Shown here: piece after piece, positions 49,839 to 58,462 of the stretch
Layout: the number at the start of each line of letters is the position of its first letter
Position numbering within the stretch: the stretch's first letter is position 1
Assembly (NCBI GenBank): GCA_017510405.1
Contig: JAFWNG010000028.1
Span: forward strand, 62,001-126,000
Length of the DNA stretch: 64,000 nt
Source: Solobacterium sp.
GTDB lineage: Bacteria > Bacillota_I > Bacilli_A > Erysipelotrichales > Erysipelotrichaceae
Direction of reading: 5' to 3'
Translations under genes and position numbers: made by a program
Notes under the pieces: model-generated
Database searches by the model: none
What the model was told of the DNA's origin: nothing
The model's input: only the letters and a program-made list of their open reading frames with translations

Positions 49839-51722
49839 TCAGAGTGTGCTGATCAGCCGCATGAATGTATCGTAGGAAGGATGCGACAATAATTCGGTGA
49901 TCTGATCAAATCCGACGAACAATTGGGTGGTTACACGATAGAATTCTTCGTCATCCGGATCGTGTTCTTTGCCGGTCGATGCCAGGATGACCAGTTGTAC
50001 TTCGTTTCTGGACCACAGTACCGGATGATCCAGTACAGCGACGCATACGATCGTCTTATCGGTAACGGTGCGGTACGGGTGGGGCAGGGCTATGTAGTTG
50101 CCGAAGTCCGTCGGCGCGAGCGCTTCCCGCTTCAGTACGGCATCGACGAAGCCTTCCGGCAGTTCGGTATCGGCACCGATGCGGCTGCACATCTGCTGGA
50201 TGATCTCTTCTTTGGTCGTTCCGGTAATGTCGGTATAGAAGGCGGAACGGCGGAAATATTTCTGTAAGAGGGATGGTTCGCCTTTCTCCAGCAGTTCCTG
50301 GACGGCATTGCGGTCCGTTTCACTGAAGAAGTAGCCGACCTCCATGATCGGCTTCGGCACATGGACGGCGACGTTGACCGTGGTCAGGATATAATCGACC
50401 TTATCGTAATCAAAGGTATTCAGTTCGGAGAGATCGCACAGATAGATCTGATCGATATACTGGCTGAATTCCCGCTTGTAGCGGTTCGCCAGAAGACGCG
50501 AGGATGCTTTGCCGGCAGCGCATACGATCAGGATATTTGCCTTTCTTTCTTCTTTTGTGCTGTCCATGGCAAGGGCAAAGATCAGCGCCAGGTAGCCGGT
50601 CTCGTCTTCGCTGACCGGTTTGTGATAGTGCTCGGAAAGGAGCGCGCTGGCGTGGGAAGCGACAACAAATGCCTTCATATTGTAGCGCTTGATTTCGTCC
50701 AGCATCGGATTTACCGACTGGATATCAAACTGAATGCGGATATCCATCGGTACCAGATGATGGTTCAATAACATCCGGATCTCAAAGTTGTTGCGGAAGT
50801 CCAGATGGAAGTCCTGATAGACCATCTCCAGGATCTGGGTGGTCAGTTCATCCACATCCTCGTGAATGACAAAGTTGGCTTCATCACCGGAAACACTGAC
50901 GCTGCGGCGGGCTGCCAGCAGATAGATCAGCATATACCAGGCTTCGTCCTCCGGCGCTTCGAAGTGATATTCCCTGCGGAACGCATCCAGCAGGTCCTGG
51001 ACAAAGCGGATATCCTGTTCGGCAGCGCCGGCAAAGGCGCCGCTGTTGACTTCGATAAAGTGACCGCCGCGCATCCGCTCCAGTGCCGCGTAGGACTGGA
51101 AGAGGAAGGATGCGAAGGAGACTTCGGTCAGATGGATGTCATACTGTTCCATCCGGGACTTGATGATCTCCGCTGCGGAGTGCAGGGTCTCTTCCATATC
51201 GCTGCGGTACAGCAGGTTATTGCGGCGGACGAAGCAGCTGACGATGCAGCGGCGGATATCAAATTCATTTCCCTCCACCTTGATGCCGTAGGAAGGACGG
51301 CGCTTCAGATGCAGGTTGTACTGGTGCAGGATGCCTTCGACTTCCCGGACTGCGCCCTGCAGAGTCGGCCGCGAAACATACAGCTGGTCAGCGATATCGC
51401 CGATCCGGATGTAATCCTTTGTTTCCAGCAGTTCCTTGAGCAGGTAGTACAGTCTGGCATTCGGAGAATCGAGATTGACCGTTCCGGCGGAAGAGAGCGA
51501 TTTGGTGAACCGCTCCAGACTGTCGCTGTCACTGCACTGCAGGATATAGCCGTAGTGGGGACGGGACTCCACGGTGACGCCGTACGCTTCTCCTTCATCG
51601 TTCAGCGTACGTACCCAGGAACGGATGGTCTTCTGAGAAACGTGAAAAAACGATGACAGCTGGGATGCCGTCACATAATCATCGCACGATAATGTTTTCA
51701 GCAGTTCAATCGTATAGTCCAC
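49839..51722 (-). CDS. PRD-type transcriptional regulator with PTS EIIB and EIIA domains (LicR/MtlR type)
   Basis: The protein has 627 residues and appears to start with GTG at 51722 after GGAG. Residues ~1-60 hold a DeoR/Mga-like helix-turn-helix (VTASQLSSFFHVSQKTIRSWV) and a second one follows (IRIGDIADQLYVSRPTLQGAV). Two PRD domains span ~165-385. An EIIB-Gat-like domain has ANILIVCAAGKASSRLL with its cysteine. The last ~140 residues are an EIIA(Fru/Mtl) domain with the phospho-histidine in YIALPHPYR. PTS phosphorylation state switches such proteins between activator and inactive forms. It lies directly upstream of the EIIB-EIIC-uidA genes and likely controls them. Confidence 0.92.
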   Translation of the reverse strand: MDYTIELLKTLSCDDYVTASQLSSFFHVSQKTIRSWVRTLNDEGEAYGVTVESRPHYGYILQCSDSDSLERFTKSLSSAGTVNLDSPNARLYYLLKELLETKDYIRIGDIADQLYVSRPTLQGAVREVEGILHQYNLHLKRRPSYGIKVEGNEFDIRRCIVSCFVRRNNLLYRSDMEETLHSAAEIIKSRMEQYDIHLTEVSFASFLFQSYAALERMRGGHFIEVNSGAFAGAAEQDIRFVQDLLDAFRREYHFEAPEDEAWYMLIYLLAARRSVSVSGDEANFVIHEDVDELTTQILEMVYQDFHLDFRNNFEIRMLLNHHLVPMDIRIQFDIQSVNPMLDEIKRYNMKAFVVASHASALLSEHYHKPVSEDETGYLALIFALAMDSTKEERKANILIVCAAGKASSRLLANRYKREFSQYIDQIYLCDLSELNTFDYDKVDYILTTVNVAVHVPKPIMEVGYFFSETDRNAVQELLEKGEPSLLQKYFRRSAFYTDITGTTKEEIIQQMCSRIGADTELPEGFVDAVLKREALAPTDFGNYIALPHPYRTVTDKTIVCVAVLDHPVLWSRNEVQLVILASTGKEHDPDDEEFYRVTTQLFVGFDQITELLSHPSYDTFMRLISTL

Positions 51723-51854
51723 AGATCTCCACCCAAATATTGTTACAGACAGTTATTATTCTCACATGACGGATGTCATGCATAATGTGCAAATACACAC
51801 TTATCATACCATTTTCTGCACATATTAAGACGGTTTTTTTGAACGGGTACGGAT

Positions 51855-53225
51855 CTATGCGGTCATATGATGTTTCACCATGTAATTGCGGTATACGGCA
51901 GCCGACAGTGCTACCGTCAGGATGTCCGCGGCCAGCTGCGACCATACGATGCCGTACATCCCGAAGAAATGATGCAGAAGAAACAGCATGGGAATATTAA
52001 AGGCAAGCCAGCGCATGACGCCCAGGAAGAAGGCTTCGCCGCCCCGTCCGTAGCTGTTGAACAGATGCACATGGAAGAAACTGAGAAACATCAGTACGGT
52101 TGCCAGAGACCGTGCCCGCAGGAAGTCTGTGCCGAGTGCGACCGTCTGTGCTTCGTTGATAAAGAAGCGCATGATGTACGGGGAAAACAGTTCGTACATC
52201 AGAATACTGATCAGGGCGCAGGCAATGCCCAGATTCCGGGAATAGCTTACGGTGTCGTTCATGCGCCGGTAATTCTTAGCGGAATAGTTATAGGCAATGA
52301 TCGGCACCATGCCCTGGCATATGCCGACGCCGATATTCAGCGGCAGACGTTCTGCTTTCAGAACGATCCCGATGGCTGCGACCGGGATATCACCGTATCC
52401 GGACATCAGCCGCTGGATGATCATATAGTCGAGATCAAACAGGAACCCGGCAACGGACGAGACGATACCGATACTGAAGACTTTCTTCAGATGATCCGCC
52501 TGCGGCAGAAGCAGCGGGGAATACATCCGGATCACGGAGTCCCTGCCGAGGCTGCGGATCATGAAAATGAAAAAGATACAGGAGATGCAGTTGGATACAC
52601 AGGTAGCTGCTCCGGCGCCGACGATCTCCATGCCCTTTGGAAACAGAACGAACATGAACAGGGGATCCAGAGCGATATTGATGAGTCCGCCCAGCATGAT
52701 GCCGAAGCTTGCCATCCGTGATTCTCCCGTACTGCGCAGAAGATTCGCCATGACGTTTGCCATGACCGTCGGTATGCCGCCGCACACGATCACGCACATC
52801 GCATATGCCTTTGCATAGGCAAGCACTTCCGCCTTTGCGCCTAAAAGACGCATTAAAGGATCCATAAACAGCAGTACGCCCAGCGCAAACACCAGTCCTG
52901 TCAATAATGCGAACCAGAGAGAGAAACTGCTCACTCTGCGGGCGCCTTCGGGATCCTTTTCGCCCAGCAGCCGCGACACCTGCGCACCGCCGCCGACACC
53001 GGAAATGCCCGCCAGCGCGGTACAGACATTGAATACCGGCAGAACCAGAGAAGCGCCTGCCACCATCAGCGGATTGTTTGTGCGGCCGACAAAAAAGGTA
53101 TCTGCGATGCTGTACAGCAGGATGATAAGCTGCCCCATGATCGTCGGGATCACCATGGTGCGCACGGCTTTCGGGACCGGCATCTGTTCAAATACTGCAA
53201 TGTTCCTGTTTTCTGCTTCTGACAT
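51855..53225 (-). CDS. MATE-family efflux transporter
   Basis: The protein has 456 residues and twelve spans. MPVPKAVRTMVIPTIMGQLIILLYSIADTFFVGRTNNPLMVAGASLVLPVFNV and GVGGGAQVSRLLGEKDPEGARRVSSFSLW are the usual MATE openings, of the MepA-like branch. It exports cationic compounds with sodium or protons. It is not closely related to the MATE protein at 44648. A weak AGG precedes the ATG. No obvious partner genes. Confidence 0.92.
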   Translation of the reverse strand: MSEAENRNIAVFEQMPVPKAVRTMVIPTIMGQLIILLYSIADTFFVGRTNNPLMVAGASLVLPVFNVCTALAGISGVGGGAQVSRLLGEKDPEGARRVSSFSLWFALLTGLVFALGVLLFMDPLMRLLGAKAEVLAYAKAYAMCVIVCGGIPTVMANVMANLLRSTGESRMASFGIMLGGLINIALDPLFMFVLFPKGMEIVGAGAATCVSNCISCIFFIFMIRSLGRDSVIRMYSPLLLPQADHLKKVFSIGIVSSVAGFLFDLDYMIIQRLMSGYGDIPVAAIGIVLKAERLPLNIGVGICQGMVPIIAYNYSAKNYRRMNDTVSYSRNLGIACALISILMYELFSPYIMRFFINEAQTVALGTDFLRARSLATVLMFLSFFHVHLFNSYGRGGEAFFLGVMRWLAFNIPMLFLLHHFFGMYGIVWSQLAADILTVALSAAVYRNYMVKHHMTA

Positions 53226-53300
53226 ATGTCTAACCTGCTGTTATCGTACCATATCCATGCCGCACAGCAGTTCCGGATGCCCGGTGACTGTTGGGTACAG

Positions 53301-53328
53301 AAAAAGATGCAGGTCATTGACCTGCATC
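53301..53328 (-). terminator. Terminator after the enoate-reductase-like gene
   Basis: On the minus strand GATGCAGGTCA and TGACCTGCATC form an 11-bp stem with a one-base centre (effective loop of a few bases) and run into TTTTT, 25 bases after the stop at 53353. Confidence 0.88.
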
Positions 53329-53352
53329 CTCTGCAGAGTAAGTGATCTCTGA

Positions 53353-55323
53353 TCAGATGCCGTTGGCAGCTTTGTATCCTTCCGCAACTGCCTTGAGAAT
53401 GTTGGCGGCACCGTTGACATCGCCGACTGCGCAGACATTTGCACAGCCTTCGAGTTCTTTCGCCAGAGCATTGTCCGGACGGAAGCCGAGTGCGTTGATC
53501 ATAGTGTCAGCCGGGATCTTTTCCGTTGTTCCGTCTTCTTTTTCAACCATGATGCCGTCGTCGCAGAATTCTGTGACTTTTGTCTTTGTCAGAACACGGA
53601 CATTTCTGGCCGCGAATTCTGCTTTGATCATCATGATATTCGGGAGCGGTGCTGCGGCGCCGGCTGCCATGATGTCGCCCATCAGTTCAACGACCGTGAC
53701 CTGCTTGCCTTTGAGCACTTCATCATATCCGATCTCACAGCCGACCAGACCGCCGCCTGCGATCACGATGTTACTGCCGAGCTTTTCCGGATGGTTGATG
53801 GCATCGAGCGCGGAGATCGCTTTTTCGATGCCTGGGATCGGCGGAACGGATGTAACAGAACCGGTCGCGATGATGACTGCGTCCGCACCGGAGTTCTTCA
53901 GTGTTTCCGCATTCACATCACAGTTCAGGACGACTTTGACGTCGTATTCCTTCAGTTCTCTCTGATACCAGTCATTGAGCTGTTTGATCTCTTTCTTGAA
54001 CGGGTGAGCGCCTGCTTCGACGATATGACCGCCGAGATGACCGCTCTTTTCATACAGAGTAACGTCATATCCACGTCTTGCGGCAGTTCTTGCGGCTTCC
54101 ATACCTGCTACACCGCCGCCCACAACAGCTACGTTCTTTTTGCCGTTTCCGGGTTTGAGATCCAGTTCGATCTCATTGGCTGCGATCGGGTTGACCGCAC
54201 AGGTCATCGGTGCAGCATCCATACATACGGATTTGAAGCAGCCGGCGTTGCACGCGATGCACGGACGGATCGTTTCGATCTTTCCGGCAATTGCCTTGTT
54301 GGGATACTCCGGATCCGCAATGCCCGGACGTCCCAGTGTTACAGCAGTGAATTTGCCTTCTTCGATCGCCTTTGCACAGGCCGCTGCGTCATTCATACGG
54401 CCGCCGCAGATGACCGGTATATTGACTGCCTTCGTGCACTTTTCCGCCATATCAAACATGAAGGACTGCGGAATGTACATCGGTGAGCAGGCATACCAGA
54501 AGGAATCATAGACACCGGTATCTACGCTCAGATAGTCATATCCGTAGCTTTCCAGCATCTTGGTGCACATAATGCTTTCTTCCAGTGTTCTTCCTCTTTC
54601 ACCTTCTGCGGTCAGAAGACCCTGGTTTGCGTCTTTGACATAAGTCTCCAGACTGAAGCGCATGCCGACCGGGAAGTCTTTGCCGTTGACTGCCTTGATG
54701 CCTTCCACGATCTCTTTCGCAGCTCTCAGCATGTTTTCCCACGATCCGCCGTATTCATCGGTTCTGCGGTTGAAGCACTTCATGGCAAACTGATCCAGCA
54801 GATAGCCCCAGTGCATGGCATGTACTTCAATGCCGTCCCAGCCGCATTCCTTGACGAAGGCAGCCGCTTCCACCAGCTGACGGATCTTCTCTCTGATCTG
54901 TTCTGTTGTCAGTTCCGGAGAGATCTGATCTGCCGTACCGAAAACGATATTCTCTGAGGTGGAAGGCAGACCCGGATAGTTTCTGCCAAGACCCAGAGTC
55001 AGCTGGGCAAACATCTTCGTATTCTGGGCATGGACTGCGTCGAGCAGTACCCTGGATGTTTCCCGGAAAGCCTCCGGAGCAGCCATCAGGGCAGCTCCTG
55101 TCGCGGCATACGGATCAACGGTCCGGTCCGTTGTCAGCGCACCGGTGAGCAGAAGACCAAATCCCCCCTTGGCCCGATCTTCCATATAACGGATAAACTT
55201 CGGCGTAATATTGCCTTTCTCATCCCACATCGTGGCTGTTGTTACAGGCGAAAAGGCATAGCGGTTCCGAATCGTCACACCGGCAATACTGAACGGTGTT
55301 CCAAGAATCTTATAATTAGTCAT
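53353..55323 (-). CDS. Iron-sulfur FMN/FAD enoate-reductase-like oxidoreductase (BaiCD/BaiH-like)
   Basis: The protein has 656 residues and the same plan as the one at 24448: old-yellow-enzyme barrel (WDGIEVHAMHWGYLLDQFAMKCFNRRTDEYGGS), [4Fe-4S] cysteines in RPCIACNAGCFKSVCMDAAPMTC, an FAD domain (VAVVGGGVAGMEAARTAARRG) and a second Rossmann fold (IVIAGGGLVGCEIGYDEVLKG). It reduces an activated C=C bond; the natural substrate could be an enoate, a bile-acid intermediate or a plant phenolic. It is divergent from a TetR gene with a palindrome between them, so it is likely controlled by that regulator. GAGGAG lies before the ATG. Confidence 0.9.
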   Translation of the reverse strand: MTNYKILGTPFSIAGVTIRNRYAFSPVTTATMWDEKGNITPKFIRYMEDRAKGGFGLLLTGALTTDRTVDPYAATGAALMAAPEAFRETSRVLLDAVHAQNTKMFAQLTLGLGRNYPGLPSTSENIVFGTADQISPELTTEQIREKIRQLVEAAAFVKECGWDGIEVHAMHWGYLLDQFAMKCFNRRTDEYGGSWENMLRAAKEIVEGIKAVNGKDFPVGMRFSLETYVKDANQGLLTAEGERGRTLEESIMCTKMLESYGYDYLSVDTGVYDSFWYACSPMYIPQSFMFDMAEKCTKAVNIPVICGGRMNDAAACAKAIEEGKFTAVTLGRPGIADPEYPNKAIAGKIETIRPCIACNAGCFKSVCMDAAPMTCAVNPIAANEIELDLKPGNGKKNVAVVGGGVAGMEAARTAARRGYDVTLYEKSGHLGGHIVEAGAHPFKKEIKQLNDWYQRELKEYDVKVVLNCDVNAETLKNSGADAVIIATGSVTSVPPIPGIEKAISALDAINHPEKLGSNIVIAGGGLVGCEIGYDEVLKGKQVTVVELMGDIMAAGAAAPLPNIMMIKAEFAARNVRVLTKTKVTEFCDDGIMVEKEDGTTEKIPADTMINALGFRPDNALAKELEGCANVCAVGDVNGAANILKAVAEGYKAANGI

Positions 55324-55396
55324 TTCAGTGTCTCCTCTTCTTTAAATTCAGTATGCAAACTGTATGGATCAAATTCAATTATCATATTTTTACGCA

Positions 55397-55412
55397 TGTG
55401 CAATAATGCACA
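55397..55412. promoter_or_regulatory. Palindromic candidate TetR operator
   Basis: TGTGCA-ATAA-TGCACA is a perfect 6+6 inverted repeat between the divergent flavoenzyme and TetR genes. It covers the -35 position (17 bases upstream) of the TATAAT box at 55430-55435 that serves the TetR gene, so binding there would block the regulator's own promoter. Confidence 0.55.
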
Positions 55413-55429
55413 CATGAGAAAATTATGAG

Positions 55430-55435
55430 TATAAT
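55430..55435 (+). promoter_or_regulatory. -10 box for the TetR-HD-TIR-pyrophosphatase operon
   Basis: A perfect TATAAT lies 22 bases before the TetR ATG. The -35 hexamer is poor (TGCACA) and lies in the palindrome. Confidence 0.5.
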
Positions 55436-55456
55436 GTTTTCAGGGTATATACAGCG

Positions 55457-56044
55457 ATGGACAGAAGAATCCGGAAAACAAAAGACGCAATCAAAAAGAC
55501 TCTGCTGAAACAGATGCTTGTACTGAAATACAATGAACTGTCTGTCAGCGGGATCTGTGAGGAGGCAGACATCAGCCGCCGCACTTTTTATCTGCATTAT
55601 CAGGATATTGATGATGTGTTCCGGCAGATCTTTGAGGAGATCAACGCCCCTCTGTACCGGGGAATGGAAGAGTTGGAGCGTTTATACGGTTACGGTGAAA
55701 ATGAAGAGTATGAACTCGGTGAGATTTTCCGTCTGATCAATGAAACGATCGAAAACAATACTGCGTATCTGACAAGACTTGCGACAGAGCCTTCTTATGC
55801 GGCAGTACAGACAAGGCATATCGTACTGATGAAGAAGCTGATCACAACGCATCTGAAATATACAGAGACGGAAAAAGACATGCACTCTGTATATCTCGAT
55901 TACTATATATCCGGGATCCTGGAACTGTATTTCCAGTGGTACCGCCATGATCACGAGCTGTCTCTGAATGATATCCGCAGTTTCGCTCTGGATATGCTGA
56001 GAGCGGAACGCACGTATCTGAGAAACCGCAGCACAGAGGAATAA
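55457..56044 (+). CDS. TetR-family regulator
   Basis: The protein has 195 residues. The N-terminal DNA-binding part reads KTKDAIKKTLLKQMLVLKYNELSVSGICEEADISRRTFYLHYQDIDDVFRQI, the TetR helix-turn-helix in the form common in Firmicutes (R-x-T-F-Y-x-H-Y). The C-terminal ~130 residues form the ligand-binding helical domain. It is divergent from the flavoenzyme gene and upstream of the HD gene by 24 bases. Ribosome binding site weak (AGGG). Confidence 0.9.
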   Translation: MDRRIRKTKDAIKKTLLKQMLVLKYNELSVSGICEEADISRRTFYLHYQDIDDVFRQIFEEINAPLYRGMEELERLYGYGENEEYELGEIFRLINETIENNTAYLTRLATEPSYAAVQTRHIVLMKKLITTHLKYTETEKDMHSVYLDYYISGILELYFQWYRHDHELSLNDIRSFALDMLRAERTYLRNRSTEE

Positions 56045-56068
56045 CATATAGATGAAAGGACAGGAATC

Positions 56069-56575
56069 ATGAAAGATCATCAGTATACAGAACTGGTCAA
56101 AGCGATGACAGAATGGGATAAGGGATCCCCGAAGCGGATCCAGCATTTCCTCAAAGTACATGCCTTTGCGAAGACGATCGGTGTGCAGGAGGGACTGGAC
56201 GAAGAGACATTGTACATCCTGGAGACAGCTGCCCTGGTGCACGACATCGGGATCCGTCCGGCTCTGGAAAAGTACGGAAGCGAAGCAGGACCGTATCAGG
56301 AAGCGGAAGGACCGGCCGAAGCGGAAAAACTGCTGCGGAGAGTCGGAGGCTATACAGAAGCGCAGATCGAAAGGATCTGCCGGCTGGTCGGTCACCATCA
56401 TACCTATACCGGTATCGACGGCATGGACTACCGGATCCTGGTGGAAGCGGACTTCCTTGTGAACCTGTACGAAAGCAGCGTGAAATACAAAGGGATCCTG
56501 GCGGCGGAAAAGAATATCTTTGAAACAGAGACCGGCAGGTATTTCCTGCATGCCATGTTTGAAGATCTTCAGTAA
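56069..56575 (+). CDS. HD-domain phosphohydrolase
   Basis: The protein has 168 residues. The metal motif is LETAALVHDIGIRPALEKYG (HD), with an upstream histidine in IQHFLKVHAFAK and later GHHHTYTGIDGMDYRILVEADFLVNLYE. Such stand-alone HD proteins hydrolyse nucleotides or phosphoesters in the cytoplasm. AAAGGA lies before the ATG. The TIR gene follows after 12 bases, so the two are likely made together. Confidence 0.88.
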   Translation: MKDHQYTELVKAMTEWDKGSPKRIQHFLKVHAFAKTIGVQEGLDEETLYILETAALVHDIGIRPALEKYGSEAGPYQEAEGPAEAEKLLRRVGGYTEAQIERICRLVGHHHTYTGIDGMDYRILVEADFLVNLYESSVKYKGILAAEKNIFETETGRYFLHAMFEDLQ

Positions 56576-56587
56576 CAGGGACGAATC

Positions 56588-58441
56588 ATGAAAGAAACAC
56601 TTGGAAATTTATTCATTGTTTACGGGATCCAGTACAGACCTGCTGCACTGTATCTTGCGCACAAACTGAAAGAAATGAAGATATGTGTACAGAACAGTGA
56701 GCTGAAAGAGTATAAAGCGGATGCGTTATTTGAGGATATTACGCTATACAGTACCATTCAGCCGTTTAATACTGAACCGGATTCCCCGGAATACCGCGCA
56801 ATGCTGAAAAAAAGCGATACTGTAGTGATCCTGTTTGGACATACAGCCAGTATCGATCCGGATTATCAGAATACCGTTGCGGCGTATATACGTCAGGCAC
56901 AGGACCGCGCGAAACAGGTCATTATCATAACGGATGCGCCCCGCTGGATGTATAAAGACGTACTGCCCGCAGAAGAGAGATATTTATTCTTCAAAGATGA
57001 AAATATCTGGCTGTTTGCAGAAGACGGATTGATCGTCCATAGTATGACGCTTATCAGTGCAATGATCTATAACCGGATCACACAGAGTACAGAAAAGGAG
57101 AAACTGTACGAAAAGCTTACACGTTTCAGCGAAATGGATTATACCGACGGCATTCTGGAAACACAGAGTGATCTAATCGAAGCACTCTGGAAGGAATGGG
57201 AAAGTGCGGCAGAAGCGGAAAAACGCGGTATCTGTAAGGAAGTGCTTCGGCTGATGAGCAGAATGCAGCAGAAATATCCTTCATTCAGTCAGGACAGTTC
57301 CAGAGTGACACACCGGCAGCTGAATGTTCTTGCGCCGGTACACAGCGCAGCCGCGGAACAGAAACTCCCGGAACAGGATCTGTATTATGACGCATGGGCT
57401 GTGACGGAGATCTATCTGTTTGCGCTGATCCAGCATGTCTGTGTGGAAGCGATAACGAACGACGATATTCATCTCCTGCGGGAACCGGAACGGATCAATG
57501 CTTTTGTACAGCAGCAGGAACCGTATTATGTCCGGATCCATGCGTCGGAAGCAGAGATCGGCAGCTATCCGGAGGACGAACAGAAACTGATTCGGGAATG
57601 CGGTAAATATCGAATGGATCAGATCTTCTGTGATTCGCATGGTGTCATATTACGGAGACGGGAAGATGGTAAATGTGATTCACCGTTTACTGTCCGGACA
57701 GAAGAAGAAAAACAGGAAGCGGATACAGCAGAATTAAAGCTGCTGAAAAGCGCTGCCGAGATTCTGAATAACGGCATGGATCTGCTGAAGGAAGTCTCCG
57801 ACAACGGGAAAGCAGCGGAATACCTGCGCTGTCTGAAGACCGGATATGAACGTCTGAAGAATTACAGTGAGATCATCGGCGCAAAGAAGACCGCCGCCGA
57901 ATGCATCACACAGATGGTCGAAGTACAGAACCGTCTGGACAGGATCACCGCAGACAGCGATCCTGCAGATCCGGCAGAAAAGGGGATCCGTTCTCTTCTC
58001 GGACTGAAACAGCCGGCGGATCATGAATACGATGTATTCCTGAGCTATAAACATGAAGATGCGGACATTGCCCGATCGGTATACCACTATCTGCAGGAAA
58101 ACCACCGTAAACCGTTCTTCGATCAGATCACTTTGCCGGAGCTGTCACAGTCGGATTATGAAGAAGCCATCATGAACTCACTGGATCATGCACAGCACTT
58201 CGCAGTGATCATAACGGATCTTTCACAGCTGCAGTCCCACTGGATCAAACTGGAGATGAAGATCTTTGAACATGAGATGTCCGAAGGAAGAAAACTCGGC
58301 AGTAATTTCATCTTTATCGTTTCTGATGATGTCTATGCAAAGGTGAACGCAGACAAGAAGCTTCTGCCGATCCAGTACCGCGGTTTTGAAATCATGTCGG
58401 TTCGGGAATACCGAAGCAAACTGATCAATTATGTGCAATGA
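56588..58441 (+). CDS. TIR-domain protein with an additional N-terminal TIR-like region
   Basis: The protein has 617 residues. The C-terminal TIR domain spans ~478-600: EYDVFLSYKHEDADIARSVYHYLQE, then KPFFDQITLPELSQSDYEEAIMNSLDHAQHFAVIITDLSQL, and W552-IKL-E556. The W-x3-E position matches the catalytic glutamate of NAD-cleaving TIR domains such as SARM1. Residues ~1-150 (NLFIVYGIQYRPAALYLAHKLKEMK, KKSDTVVILFGHTA) look like a second, divergent TIR-like fold lacking the glutamate motif. The middle ~300 residues are helical and unrecognised. GGGACG precedes the ATG. It may be a NADase effector or signalling protein. Confidence 0.78.
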   Translation: MKETLGNLFIVYGIQYRPAALYLAHKLKEMKICVQNSELKEYKADALFEDITLYSTIQPFNTEPDSPEYRAMLKKSDTVVILFGHTASIDPDYQNTVAAYIRQAQDRAKQVIIITDAPRWMYKDVLPAEERYLFFKDENIWLFAEDGLIVHSMTLISAMIYNRITQSTEKEKLYEKLTRFSEMDYTDGILETQSDLIEALWKEWESAAEAEKRGICKEVLRLMSRMQQKYPSFSQDSSRVTHRQLNVLAPVHSAAAEQKLPEQDLYYDAWAVTEIYLFALIQHVCVEAITNDDIHLLREPERINAFVQQQEPYYVRIHASEAEIGSYPEDEQKLIRECGKYRMDQIFCDSHGVILRRREDGKCDSPFTVRTEEEKQEADTAELKLLKSAAEILNNGMDLLKEVSDNGKAAEYLRCLKTGYERLKNYSEIIGAKKTAAECITQMVEVQNRLDRITADSDPADPAEKGIRSLLGLKQPADHEYDVFLSYKHEDADIARSVYHYLQENHRKPFFDQITLPELSQSDYEEAIMNSLDHAQHFAVIITDLSQLQSHWIKLEMKIFEHEMSEGRKLGSNFIFIVSDDVYAKVNADKKLLPIQYRGFEIMSVREYRSKLINYVQ

Positions 58442-58462
58442 TGCTTCATGGGAGAATGATTT

